Origin: Achromobacter sp. B7
Lineage (GTDB): Bacteria; Pseudomonadota; Gammaproteobacteria; Burkholderiales; Burkholderiaceae_B
DNA: 64,000 nucleotides
Direction of reading: 5' to 3'
Assembly: GCF_003600685.1 (NCBI RefSeq)
Contig: NZ_CP032084.1
Location: forward strand, 2,666,001-2,730,000
Translations under genes and position numbers: made by a program
The notes under the pieces: model-generated
The model's database searches: none
What the model was told of the DNA's origin: nothing
Seen by the model: the letters and a program-made list of their open reading frames with translations, nothing else
Part shown: piece by piece, positions 9,077 to 16,670 of the stretch
Layout: every line of letters begins with the position of its first letter
How positions within the stretch are numbered: position 1 is the stretch's first letter

Positions 9077-9961
9077 ATGGAAATCAGGATTGACGAGGGC
9101 CTGCGCGCCTATATAGACCCTTTGACCGAAGACGAGCACGAGGCACTGGAGCGCAGCCTGCTTGCCGAGGGGTGCCGCGACGCGCTGGTGCTGTGGGGCG
9201 ACCTGCTGGTGGACGGCCACAACCGTTATGCCTTGTGCAAGAAGCACGGCATCGAATTTCAGACGCGTCAGAACACCACGTTCAAGTCGATGGAAGACGT
9301 GCACCTGTGGATGATTGAAAACCACCTGGGCCGACGCAGCGTGTCGGACTTTCAGCGCGGCGTGCTGGCGCTGCGCAAAAAAGAAATCCTGCTGGCGCGC
9401 ACGCCGCCGGAAGCCGCGACGCCGCCGGAAGGCGAAGCGGAGGACGGGTCCCCGCCCTGGGACGAATCCGACGCGCCGCCCAGCGTGGATGGCGCGCCGC
9501 GCCTGCCGCCCAATATCTCGTGGACGCCGCCCGTGCCCAGCCGCCAGGCATTGGCGCGCGCCGCGCGCATCAGCAGCAATACGCTGGGCCAGATCGAAAA
9601 AATCCAGAAGGACGCCGCGCCCGAACTGGTGCGCGCCGTGAAAGAGGGCGCCATTTCGATCAACGCGGCGGCGGCGGTGGCCTCGTTGCCGCCCGAGCGT
9701 CAGGCCGCAGCGGTGGCCGGCGGCAAGAAAGAGCTGCAACAGGCCGCCCGCGAAGTGCGTCTGGCCAAGGCCCCGCCGCCGCGCGAAGCCCCGCCCGAAG
9801 TCCCCATCGAGCACATCGCGGATCTGCCCGCCGAAGTGGCCCGCCTGCGCGGGGTGTTGGCGCGCGTGACCGAAGAACGCGATCAGCTGAAAAAGAAGGT
9901 CATGCACCTGACGATCGCGCTGTCCGAGGCGCGGGGCGCGAGCAACGGCGGGGATGATTGA
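9077..9961 (+). CDS. ParB-like N-terminal domain protein, probably chromosomal and solitary
   Basis: Protein of 294 residues opening with a ParB/Sulfiredoxin-type domain: IDPLTEDEHEALERSLLAEG, then LLVDGHNRYALCKKHG, the equivalent of the ParB box that binds CTP or nucleotide. A Pro/acidic linker (about residues 115-160) leads to a helical region (ARISSNTLGQIEKIQK) resembling the ParB HTH, and the C-terminus is a coiled coil (LRGVLARVTEERDQLKKKV). No parA or parS cluster is visible. Similar proteins are annotated as plasmid replication/partition related; the true role is unknown. The ATG at 9077 is 32 nt after the Lon-N gene stop. Confidence 0.75.
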   Translation: MEIRIDEGLRAYIDPLTEDEHEALERSLLAEGCRDALVLWGDLLVDGHNRYALCKKHGIEFQTRQNTTFKSMEDVHLWMIENHLGRRSVSDFQRGVLALRKKEILLARTPPEAATPPEGEAEDGSPPWDESDAPPSVDGAPRLPPNISWTPPVPSRQALARAARISSNTLGQIEKIQKDAAPELVRAVKEGAISINAAAAVASLPPERQAAAVAGGKKELQQAAREVRLAKAPPPREAPPEVPIEHIADLPAEVARLRGVLARVTEERDQLKKKVMHLTIALSEARGASNGGDD

Positions 9962-10081
9962 CGGGGATTGGCCCGGGTTGATCAGGGGAAGGGATAACCC
10001 TTAACGTCCGGATATAAGAAAAAAATTCGTGGCCGGCTGGGAATTTATATCGTTTTGAGGAAAGGCGGCCGGGGCCTTGTA

Positions 10082-10110
10082 ATGCGTATTCGCTTAACCG
10101 CTAGACGCAT
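10082..10110. promoter_or_regulatory. Inverted repeat upstream of the RraA-like/amino-acid ABC operon
   Basis: ATGCGT at 10082-10087 and ACGCAT at 10105-10110 form an interrupted palindrome 20 bp before the first gene of the operon. It could bind the LysR protein coded at the operon end; this rests on position and the ATGC/GCAT character only. Confidence 0.25.
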
Positions 10111-10130
10111 CCACCCCCATCGACTTTCTT

Positions 10131-10811
10131 ATGACTCCCATCGGATTTCGCATTCTTTCCCGGTCGGCCCCGGCCGTGGCCGCCGACGTACTGGCCGGCT
10201 TTGCCGATATCGGCTCGGCCCAGATCAGCGACTGCATGAACCGCCTTTACGGCGTGGCGGACTTGCGTCCGATGCACGGCGGCACGCGCCGCATGGTCGG
10301 CCTGGCGCTGACCGTGAAGACGCGGCCGGGCGATAACCTGATGATCCATCAGGCAATTTCCATGGGCGGGGCAGGCGACGTCATCGTGGTCGATGGCGCC
10401 GGCGACACCAGCAACGCGCTGGTCGGCGAACTGATGATGATGGATGCGCAGTCGCGCGGCATCGCGGGCTTTGTCATCGACGGCGCGGTGCGCGATGTGG
10501 ACGTCTTCGGCCAGGGTGAATTCGGCTGCTTCGCGCGCGGCGTTGCGCACAAAGGCCCCTACAAGGACGGCCCGGGCGAAATCAATGTGGCGGTATCGGT
10601 CGGCGGGCAGGTGGTCCACGCCGGGGATGTCGTCGTGGGCGATGCCGATGGCGTGGTGGTGATTCCCGCCGAACACGCGGCCGCCGTGCTGGCATTGGCG
10701 CAAAAGAAAGAAGCCGACGAAGCCGTCGCCAAGGAAAAGCTGCGCGCGGGCACGTACACCAAACCCTGGTTGGCCAAGACCATTCTTGAAAAAACCGGGG
10801 GTGCACAATGA
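10131..10811 (+). CDS. RraA-like protein / HMG-CHA aldolase family
   Basis: Protein of 226 residues with the RraA/aldolase fold. The core GDVIVVDGAGDTSNALVGEL is followed by GFVIDGAVRDVDVF, where the Arg-Asp pair is the metal/substrate site of 4-hydroxy-4-methyl-2-oxoglutarate aldolase and oxaloacetate decarboxylases of this family. The C-terminal GDVVVGDADGVVVIP is also conserved. Position in an amino-acid uptake operon and overlap (ATGA) with an aminotransferase favour a catabolic aldolase or decarboxylase over an RNase E regulator. There is no good ribosome site before the ATG at 10131. Confidence 0.85.
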   Translation: MTPIGFRILSRSAPAVAADVLAGFADIGSAQISDCMNRLYGVADLRPMHGGTRRMVGLALTVKTRPGDNLMIHQAISMGGAGDVIVVDGAGDTSNALVGELMMMDAQSRGIAGFVIDGAVRDVDVFGQGEFGCFARGVAHKGPYKDGPGEINVAVSVGGQVVHAGDVVVGDADGVVVIPAEHAAAVLALAQKKEADEAVAKEKLRAGTYTKPWLAKTILEKTGGAQ

Positions 10812-12010
10812 GCATCATTGCCGACCGCATCAAGCGCATCAAGCTGTCGCCCAGCGTTGCCGCGCGCGCCATCATTGCGCAGCTGCGCGAACAGGGCCGT
10901 CGCATTATCGACCTGACCATAGGCGAGCCTGATTTTTCAACGCCCGAACATATCCGCCAGGCGGCCACCGCCGCGATGAACCGGGGCGAAACCAAGTACC
11001 CGCCCGCGCAGGGCACCGTGGCGTTGCGCCGGGCCGCGCGCGCGCAGTTGCTGGATGCGACCGGCGTGGACTATCCCGTGGCGCGGATCATCGTCAGCAC
11101 CGGCGCCAAGCAAGTGATTTTCAATGGTCTGGCTGCCACGCTCAATGACGGCGACGAGGTTCTGATTCCCGCCCCGTTCTGGGTGTCGTACCCGGATATG
11201 GTGCTGGTCAATGGCGGCGTGCCGGTGGCGGTGACGACGTCTCCCGCGTCGGACTACAAGGTCACGCCGCTGGCGCTGGAAGCCGCCATCACGCCGCGCA
11301 CCAAGTGGCTGATGATGAACGCGCCCAGCAACCCCACGGGGTCGGTCTATACCGCCGAGGAATTGCGCGGGTTGACCGATGTGCTCAAGCGCCATCCGCA
11401 CGTGTGGTTGATGACGGACGACATCTACGCCCGCCTGAATTTCACGGGTGAACCGACGGTGCATCCGTTGCAGGTGGCGCCCGAGCTGGCTGACCGCACG
11501 CTGGTGGTCAACGGCGTGTCCAAGGCGTACGCCATGACGGGCTGGCGCATCGGCTATGGCGCCGGGCCCGACGAATTGATCAAGGCGATGGCGATACTGC
11601 AATCGCAAAGCACGTCCGGCGCGTCGTCCGTCAGCCAGGCGGCGGCGCTGGAAGCGCTGTCCGGTCCGCAGGATTGTGTGGCGGAATTTGCGCGCATCTT
11701 CCAGCAACGCCGCGACCTGGCCGTGGCCGAGCTGTCCGGCGCGCCGGGGCTGACCATCGTGGTGCCGCAAGGCGCGTTCTATGTGTTCCCGGATTGCTCG
11801 GGCCTGCTGGGCAAGAAGACGCCCTCGGGCGAGGTGATCGCCACCGACACCGACTTGACGCACTACCTGCTGCGCGAAGCGGGCGTGGCCGTGATCGACG
11901 GCAACGCCTATGGCGCGCCGGGCACGTTCCGTTTGTCGTTCGCGGCGTCGATGGACGATATCAAGCAAGGATGTGCCGCGATCCGCGAGGCCTGCGCCAA
12001 GCTGTCGTGA
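10808..12010 (+). CDS. PLP-dependent aminotransferase, class I/II (aspartate aminotransferase-like)
   Basis: Fold-type I transaminase of 400 residues. Visible landmarks are IDLTIGEPDFSTPEHI near the N-terminus, NAPSNPTGSVY around residue 175, and the PLP lysine in VVNGVSKAYAMTGWRIGYG near residue 240. The late RLSFAAS carries the Arg that usually binds the substrate carboxylate. Overlap with the RraA-like gene and closeness to an amino-acid ABC importer suggest it deaminates the imported amino acid to a 2-oxo acid, which the RraA-like enzyme could then cleave. The actual amino acid is unknown. Confidence 0.9.
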   Translation: MSIIADRIKRIKLSPSVAARAIIAQLREQGRRIIDLTIGEPDFSTPEHIRQAATAAMNRGETKYPPAQGTVALRRAARAQLLDATGVDYPVARIIVSTGAKQVIFNGLAATLNDGDEVLIPAPFWVSYPDMVLVNGGVPVAVTTSPASDYKVTPLALEAAITPRTKWLMMNAPSNPTGSVYTAEELRGLTDVLKRHPHVWLMTDDIYARLNFTGEPTVHPLQVAPELADRTLVVNGVSKAYAMTGWRIGYGAGPDELIKAMAILQSQSTSGASSVSQAAALEALSGPQDCVAEFARIFQQRRDLAVAELSGAPGLTIVVPQGAFYVFPDCSGLLGKKTPSGEVIATDTDLTHYLLREAGVAVIDGNAYGAPGTFRLSFAASMDDIKQGCAAIREACAKLS

Positions 12011-12049
12011 ATGCCGTTTGACCAACACAACATACAAGGGGAATCATCC

Positions 12050-12871
12050 ATGAAACGTCATACTTTTTTTGCAGCTTGCCTGGGCCTGGCCACGTTGGCC
12101 GTCGGCGCTGCCGCGCAAGCAGATCAGGTCGACGACATCAAGGCGCGCGGCGAACTGGTTTGCGGCACGCTGGGCACGTCGCAGCCGTTCAGCTTCCAGG
12201 ACGGCGCCACGCGCCAGTTGGTGGGCTATGACGTGGACGTGTGCAAACTGGTTGCCGACAAGCTGGGCGTGAAGATCAGCTACAAGCTGCTGTCGGTGGC
12301 GGCGCGCGTGCCGGAGCTGAACGAAGGGCGCGTGGACATCCTGGCCGCCAACCTGGGTTATTCGCCGGATCGCGCCGAACAGATCGCGTTCAGCCACGCC
12401 TACTACGTCAGCCCGCAAAAGCTGCTGGTGCGCAAGGATTCGGGCTTTGATTCGATTGACGCGCTGAACGGCCGCCGCATCGGCGCCACCAAGGGTTCCA
12501 GCTCGGAACGCGAGATCAAGCGCATCCTGAACAAGTCGCAGGTGATCGGTTATGGCGACAGTTCGGCTACGTATCTGGCCTTGCAGCAAAAGAAGGTGGA
12601 CGCGCAGTTTGCCTCTGAACTGGTGCTGGTGCGGCTGGTGCTGCAAAGCCCGCCCACGGCGCCCGTCAGCGTGATTGCCAAGTCGGTGTTCGACGAACCC
12701 TGGGGCCTGGGCGTGCGCAAGTCCGAGCCGCGCATGCTGCAAACGGTGAACCAGGCCCTGGACGAAGCCGAAAGCTCGGGCGCGGCCGCCAAGCTGTTCG
12801 ACAAGTGGTTCGGCCCGACCACCCCCTACAAGCTGGAGCGCGGTTTCAAGATCGGCCCCATCGCCGGCTGA
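12050..12871 (+). CDS. Amino-acid ABC transporter, periplasmic substrate-binding protein
   Basis: Secreted binding protein of 273 residues (family 3 solute-binding). A Sec signal peptide ends at about residue 23 (AAAQA), then QVDDIKARGELVCGTLGT starts the mature fold; GYDVDVCKLVADKLG and GRRIGATKGSSSE are family landmarks. Glutamate/aspartate or another polar amino acid is the likely ligand class. The ATG at 12050 has a GGGGAA ribosome site and begins the signal peptide; the open frame upstream is not conserved. Followed by two permeases and an ATPase. Confidence 0.9.
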   Translation: MKRHTFFAACLGLATLAVGAAAQADQVDDIKARGELVCGTLGTSQPFSFQDGATRQLVGYDVDVCKLVADKLGVKISYKLLSVAARVPELNEGRVDILAANLGYSPDRAEQIAFSHAYYVSPQKLLVRKDSGFDSIDALNGRRIGATKGSSSEREIKRILNKSQVIGYGDSSATYLALQQKKVDAQFASELVLVRLVLQSPPTAPVSVIAKSVFDEPWGLGVRKSEPRMLQTVNQALDEAESSGAAAKLFDKWFGPTTPYKLERGFKIGPIAG

Positions 12872-12902
12872 TGCCCGCGCAACCGCCAGGGGCCGACGCT
12901 TT

Positions 12903-13592
12903 ATGAGCCTGCTAGACGCTTCCCAATACCAGCTGCTGTTCAGCGGCATGGTGGTCACCGTGCAACTGTTCTTCGTTGCGTGGGTCATGGCCTTCGCCAT
13001 CGCGGTGACGCTGGTGGTGGTGCGCGCCACCAACCTGGCGCCGTGCCGCTGGGTGGTGGACGCGTATGTCGAATACCACCGCAACGTGCCGCTGTTGGTG
13101 CAGGTATTGTTCTGGTATTTCGGCATGCCCGAGCTGCTGCCCGAAGGGCTGCGAATGTGGCTCTACGATCACAACGCCGAGATGTCGCTGGCGGCGATTG
13201 CGCTGGCGCTGGGCTCGGCCGCGTACATCGCCGAGGACATCCGCAGCGGCCTGCGCGCCATACCGTGGACCCAGTTCGAGGCGGCGCGCGCGCTGGGCGC
13301 GAGCTACCTGCAATGCATGCGCTTCGTGATCGTGCCGCAGGCGCTGCGCATTTCCATTCCGCCCTTGGTCGGCCGCGCGTTGCTGCTGTTCAAGAACACC
13401 AGCGTCGCGATGGCGATCGGCGTGATGGAACTGACCTACCAGGCGCGCGAGATCGAAAACGAAACCTATCGCACCTTCGCCACCTTCGGCGCGGCAACGA
13501 TCATGTACCTGCTGGGATCGTTCCTGATCATGGCGGTGGGGTCGCGCATCTACGCCCGTTATCGTTTGAATCGCGGAGGCCACGGTGCTTGA
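12903..13592 (+). CDS. Amino-acid ABC transporter permease (first)
   Basis: Inner-membrane permease of 229 residues, HisM/GltJ type. The EAA loop contacting the ATPase is seen as QFEAARALGASYLQCMRFVIVPQALRI. About five membrane segments are present. It overlaps the next permease by 8 nt (downstream GTG at 13585), so the two are made together and probably form a heterodimer in the importer. Confidence 0.92.
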   Translation: MSLLDASQYQLLFSGMVVTVQLFFVAWVMAFAIAVTLVVVRATNLAPCRWVVDAYVEYHRNVPLLVQVLFWYFGMPELLPEGLRMWLYDHNAEMSLAAIALALGSAAYIAEDIRSGLRAIPWTQFEAARALGASYLQCMRFVIVPQALRISIPPLVGRALLLFKNTSVAMAIGVMELTYQAREIENETYRTFATFGAATIMYLLGSFLIMAVGSRIYARYRLNRGGHGA

Positions 13593-14274
13593 TCTGCTGT
13601 CGCAATACTGGCCGACGCTGCTGGTCGGCCAATACCCCAACGGGCCCCTGGGCGGTCTGGCGCTGACGCTGATTCTGGCGGCGCTGGGGCTGCTGATGTC
13701 CTTGCCGCTGGCGCTGCTGATTGCGCTGGCCCGTGTCAGCCCGTTCGGCCCGCTGCGCGTTGCCAGCAAGGCGCTGGTCAACATGGTGCGCGGCATGCCG
13801 CTGCTGATGCTGATCTTCTGGGCGTACTTCGTGGTGCCCAAGCTGACGGGGCAGGTGGTCAGCGGTTTCTGGACGCTGATTTTTGCGCTGGTCGTCTACG
13901 AAAGCGCCTATCTGTCGGAGGTGATCCGGTCTGGCATCGAGGCGGTGCCGCGCGGCCAGATCGAGGCGTCCCGGTCGCTGGGCGTGGGTTACTGGACCAC
14001 GATGCGCAAGGTGGTGCTGCCGCAGGCGCTGTTTAACGTGTTGCCCAGCATGACCAGTCAGTTCGTGTCCACGATCAAGGAAACGTCGCTGGGCTACGTC
14101 ATCAGCGTCAATGAACTGACGTTTGCCGCCAACCAGATCAACAACCTGGTGCTGACGCAGCCGCTGCAAGTGTTCGGCATCCTGGCCATCATCTATTTCC
14201 TGGTGTGCTTCAGCCTGAGCCGCGGCTTGAGCTGGCTGGACCTGCATATCCGCCGCTCGCGCGCCATGGCTTAA
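13585..14274 (+). CDS. Amino-acid ABC transporter permease (second)
   Basis: Second permease of 229 residues, GTG start inside the end of the first. [15 protein letters not shown] begins the membrane domain, and the EAA loop is [46 protein letters not shown] is typical of GltK/GlnP-like proteins. A GGAGG ribosome site lies just upstream of the GTG. Confidence 0.92.
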   Translation: MLDLLSQYWPTLLVGQYPNGPLGGLALTLILAALGLLMSLPLALLIALARVSPFGPLRVASKALVNMVRGMPLLMLIFWAYFVVPKLTGQVVSGFWTLIFALVVYESAYLSEVIRSGIEAVPRGQIEASRSLGVGYWTTMRKVVLPQALFNVLPSMTSQFVSTIKETSLGYVISVNELTFAANQINNLVLTQPLQVFGILAIIYFLVCFSLSRGLSWLDLHIRRSRAMA

Positions 14275-14285
14275 CGGAAAGAATC

Positions 14286-15020
14286 ATGATCAAGCTTGAA
14301 AAAGTGAACAAGTGGTATGGCGACCATCACGTGCTCAAGGATGTCGACCTGTCGGTAGCGCGTGGTGAAGTGCTGGTGGTGTGCGGGCCGTCGGGTTCGG
14401 GCAAGTCGACGATGATCCGCACGGTGAACCGGCTGGAACCCATCGAAAAAGGCCGCATCCTGATCGATGGGGCCGACATCTACCAAAAGGGCGCCAACCT
14501 GAATGCGCTGCGCCAGAAGATCGGTTTCGTGTTTCAGCAGTTCAACCTGTTTCCGCACATGAGCGTGCTGGAAAACGTGATCTTCGCGCCGGTCAACATC
14601 CGCAAGCAGCCGCGCAAGCAGGCGGTGGAACTGGCGCGTGCCTTGCTGGAACGGGTCGGGCTGTTGAACAAGATCGATGCCTATCCGGGTTCGCTGTCGG
14701 GTGGTCAGCAGCAACGCGTGGCGATTGCCCGTGCGTTGGCGTTGCAGCCGCCGGTGATGTTGTTCGACGAGCCGACCAGCGCGCTGGACCCGGAAATGGT
14801 GGGCGAGGTGTTGCAGGTGATGAAGGGCTTGGCCAAGGACGGCATGACGATGGTCTGCGTGACACACGAAATGGGTTTCGCGCGCGACGTCTGCGACCGC
14901 GTCGTTTTCATGGATGGCGGCGAGATCCTGGAGGTGGACACGCCCGAGCGCTTTTTCAGCGCGCCGTCTCATCCGCGCGCGCAGCGCTTCCTGGCCGACA
15001 TCCTGCATCCGCGCGGCTAG
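14286..15020 (+). CDS. Amino-acid ABC transporter ATP-binding protein
   Basis: ATPase of 244 residues, GlnQ/HisP type. Walker A is GPSGSGKST, the Q-loop [14 protein letters not shown], the signature [15 protein letters not shown], Walker [14 protein letters not shown], and the H-loop CVTHEMGFA. All catalytic residues are intact. The ATG at 14286 is preferred over the upstream in-frame start because the conserved [12 protein letters not shown] begins there. It completes the importer whose other parts lie directly upstream. Confidence 0.95.
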   Translation: MIKLEKVNKWYGDHHVLKDVDLSVARGEVLVVCGPSGSGKSTMIRTVNRLEPIEKGRILIDGADIYQKGANLNALRQKIGFVFQQFNLFPHMSVLENVIFAPVNIRKQPRKQAVELARALLERVGLLNKIDAYPGSLSGGQQQRVAIARALALQPPVMLFDEPTSALDPEMVGEVLQVMKGLAKDGMTMVCVTHEMGFARDVCDRVVFMDGGEILEVDTPERFFSAPSHPRAQRFLADILHPRG

Positions 15021-15054
15021 CGCCGCCTGCCGCGATGGTAATGTGAGGGTTTCC

Positions 15055-16014
15055 ATGCGTTTCGCCTCGACCGCCGCGATGTACACCCTTAAACAGCTAG
15101 AGGCTTTTTACTGGAGCTCCGAACTTGGCAGCTTCAGCGCATCTTCCCGAAAACTGCACACGACCCAATCGGCGGTGGCCAAGCGGGTGGGCGAACTCGA
15201 AGCCTTTGCGGGCTCGCCCTTGTTCGAGCGGCGCGCCAAGAAACTGGTGATGACGCCGCAAGGCCGCAAGCTGTTCGAACTGGCGCGCGAGATGCTGGAC
15301 CTGAACAGCCGCATCGTCCAGAACATGGCCGACCCCGCCAGTTTCGAAGGCGTGGTGCGGCTGGGCGTGACCGAACTGGTCGGCATGACCTGGCTGGCGC
15401 GGCTGATCAACCAGATCAGCCAGCGCTATCCGCGCGTGCAGCTGATGCCCGAGATCGACGGTGGCATCACGCTGTACGAACGGCTGGAACAAGACCAGTT
15501 GGACCTGGCCATCATGCCGGGGCCTTTTTGGAGCTACCAGTACGACTGCACGCACCTGGGCGCCGTCACCAACGTCTGGATGGCCAGCCCCGCGCTGGAC
15601 ATTGATTTCCAGGCGCGCTTGTCACCCCAGGACCTGGCGCCGTATCCGGTGATTTCGCAGCCGACCAACTCCGCGCTGTCGCATCTGTATGACGCCTGGT
15701 TCGCGGAACAGGGTTTGCCCGTCAAGCGGGTGTTGACCTGCAACAGCCTGGGGATGATGGCGCAGTTGACGATGCTGGGGCTGGGCATCAGCTATCTGCC
15801 TGGCGCCTACTTTGCGCCGCTGGTCGAGCGCGGCGCGCTGTGCCAGTTGAATGTGCAGCCCGATCTGCCCACGATCAATTACTACGCGGTGCACAAGAAA
15901 AACATCGTCAACCCGATCGTGTCGCGGGTGATCGACATTGCGCGCGAGGAATGCGCGTTCGAAGTGGCGGGGGCATTCCTGCCCCACGTGCCACCCACGC
16001 CGCCCGCAGCCTGA
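15055..16014 (+). CDS. LysR-family transcriptional regulator
   Basis: Regulator of 319 residues. The N-terminal winged helix reads YTLKQLEAFYWSSELGSF then TTQSAVAKRVGELEAFAG, followed by the periplasmic-binding-like effector domain. The ATG at 15055 follows GAGGG; a second ATG at 15079 is also possible. Unlike most LysR genes it is not divergent from its target but lies 34 nt after the ABC ATPase on the same strand, so it is probably cotranscribed with the amino-acid operon and regulates it. The co-inducer is unknown. Confidence 0.9.
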   Translation: MRFASTAAMYTLKQLEAFYWSSELGSFSASSRKLHTTQSAVAKRVGELEAFAGSPLFERRAKKLVMTPQGRKLFELAREMLDLNSRIVQNMADPASFEGVVRLGVTELVGMTWLARLINQISQRYPRVQLMPEIDGGITLYERLEQDQLDLAIMPGPFWSYQYDCTHLGAVTNVWMASPALDIDFQARLSPQDLAPYPVISQPTNSALSHLYDAWFAEQGLPVKRVLTCNSLGMMAQLTMLGLGISYLPGAYFAPLVERGALCQLNVQPDLPTINYYAVHKKNIVNPIVSRVIDIAREECAFEVAGAFLPHVPPTPPAA

Positions 16015-16063
16015 GGCGGCCCGCAGGGGCGGGGATGGCGAGGAATGGGACGGGGATGGGCGC

Positions 16064-16079
16064 GACGGCCGGCGCCGTC
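16064..16079 (+). terminator. Short hairpin between the convergent LysR and I78 genes
   Basis: GACGGC at 16064-16069 pairs with GCCGTC at 16074-16079 across a 4-nt loop. The T-run after it is poor, so terminator strength is doubtful. Confidence 0.35.
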
Positions 16080-16099
16080 TTGCCTTGGATGCCGCCGGA

Positions 16100-16513
16100 T
16101 CAGCCGCAGCGAATCGCGGTCATGACGTCTTTGTCATCCACGATCAGGTTCAAGCGGGTGGCGTTGTATTCCATGGTCACGAGTTGACCGGGGCGCAAAA
16201 TGCGCGCCGTGCTGCTGCCGCTGCGGGTACGCAGGTCTTCCATGGTAGAGGTCGTGGCCTTTTGGCCGATCTGCGATTGCAGCGCGGCCGCATCGCAAGT
16301 CTTGGTGCCGTAGCCCGGCATGGCCGAGCCGCCTGCCGACCCGCCATAGGATGAGCCGCCGAAAGTAGAGCCACCGGACGCGCTGGATGCGCCGGAAGAG
16401 GAAGACGCGCTGGAGGAGCTGGATGCCGACGACGCGCCGGACGAAGACGTCCCGGTATTGGCGCATGCGGTCAGGCTGGCAATCAGAAGGAAAGGGATCA
16501 GCTTGCGGATCAT
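16100..16513 (-). CDS. Peptidase inhibitor I78 family lipoprotein
   Basis: Lipoprotein of 137 residues. The signal peptide ends in LTAC (Cys about residue 17), so the protein is lipid-anchored. A long Ser/Gly/Ala linker (about residues 20-70) follows. The C-terminal domain matches the I78 serine-protease inhibitor family: a Cys near its start (KTCDAAALQSQIGQ), then ARILRPGQLVTMEYNATRLN, LIVDDKDVMTAIRCG, with the final Cys able to pair with the first. The ATG at 16513 begins the signal peptide; an upstream in-frame start adds a Ser run without conservation. It likely protects the envelope from host or self proteases. Confidence 0.85.
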   Translation of the reverse strand: MIRKLIPFLLIASLTACANTGTSSSGASSASSSSSASSSSGASSASGGSTFGGSSYGGSAGGSAMPGYGTKTCDAAALQSQIGQKATTSTMEDLRTRSGSSTARILRPGQLVTMEYNATRLNLIVDDKDVMTAIRCG

Positions 16514-16670
16514 GTAAAGCTCCTTACAACTACTCGACGACGAAAAAGCCATGATAGACCAGCCGTGGCGCGCTGTAATCAGGGATCAGCGAGCACCGGA
16601 AATCCGATCGGTTTTGGCGTCGGTTTGCCCCGTGGGCATGCCGATTCGAGGGCTTGACAAGCGGGTGACG

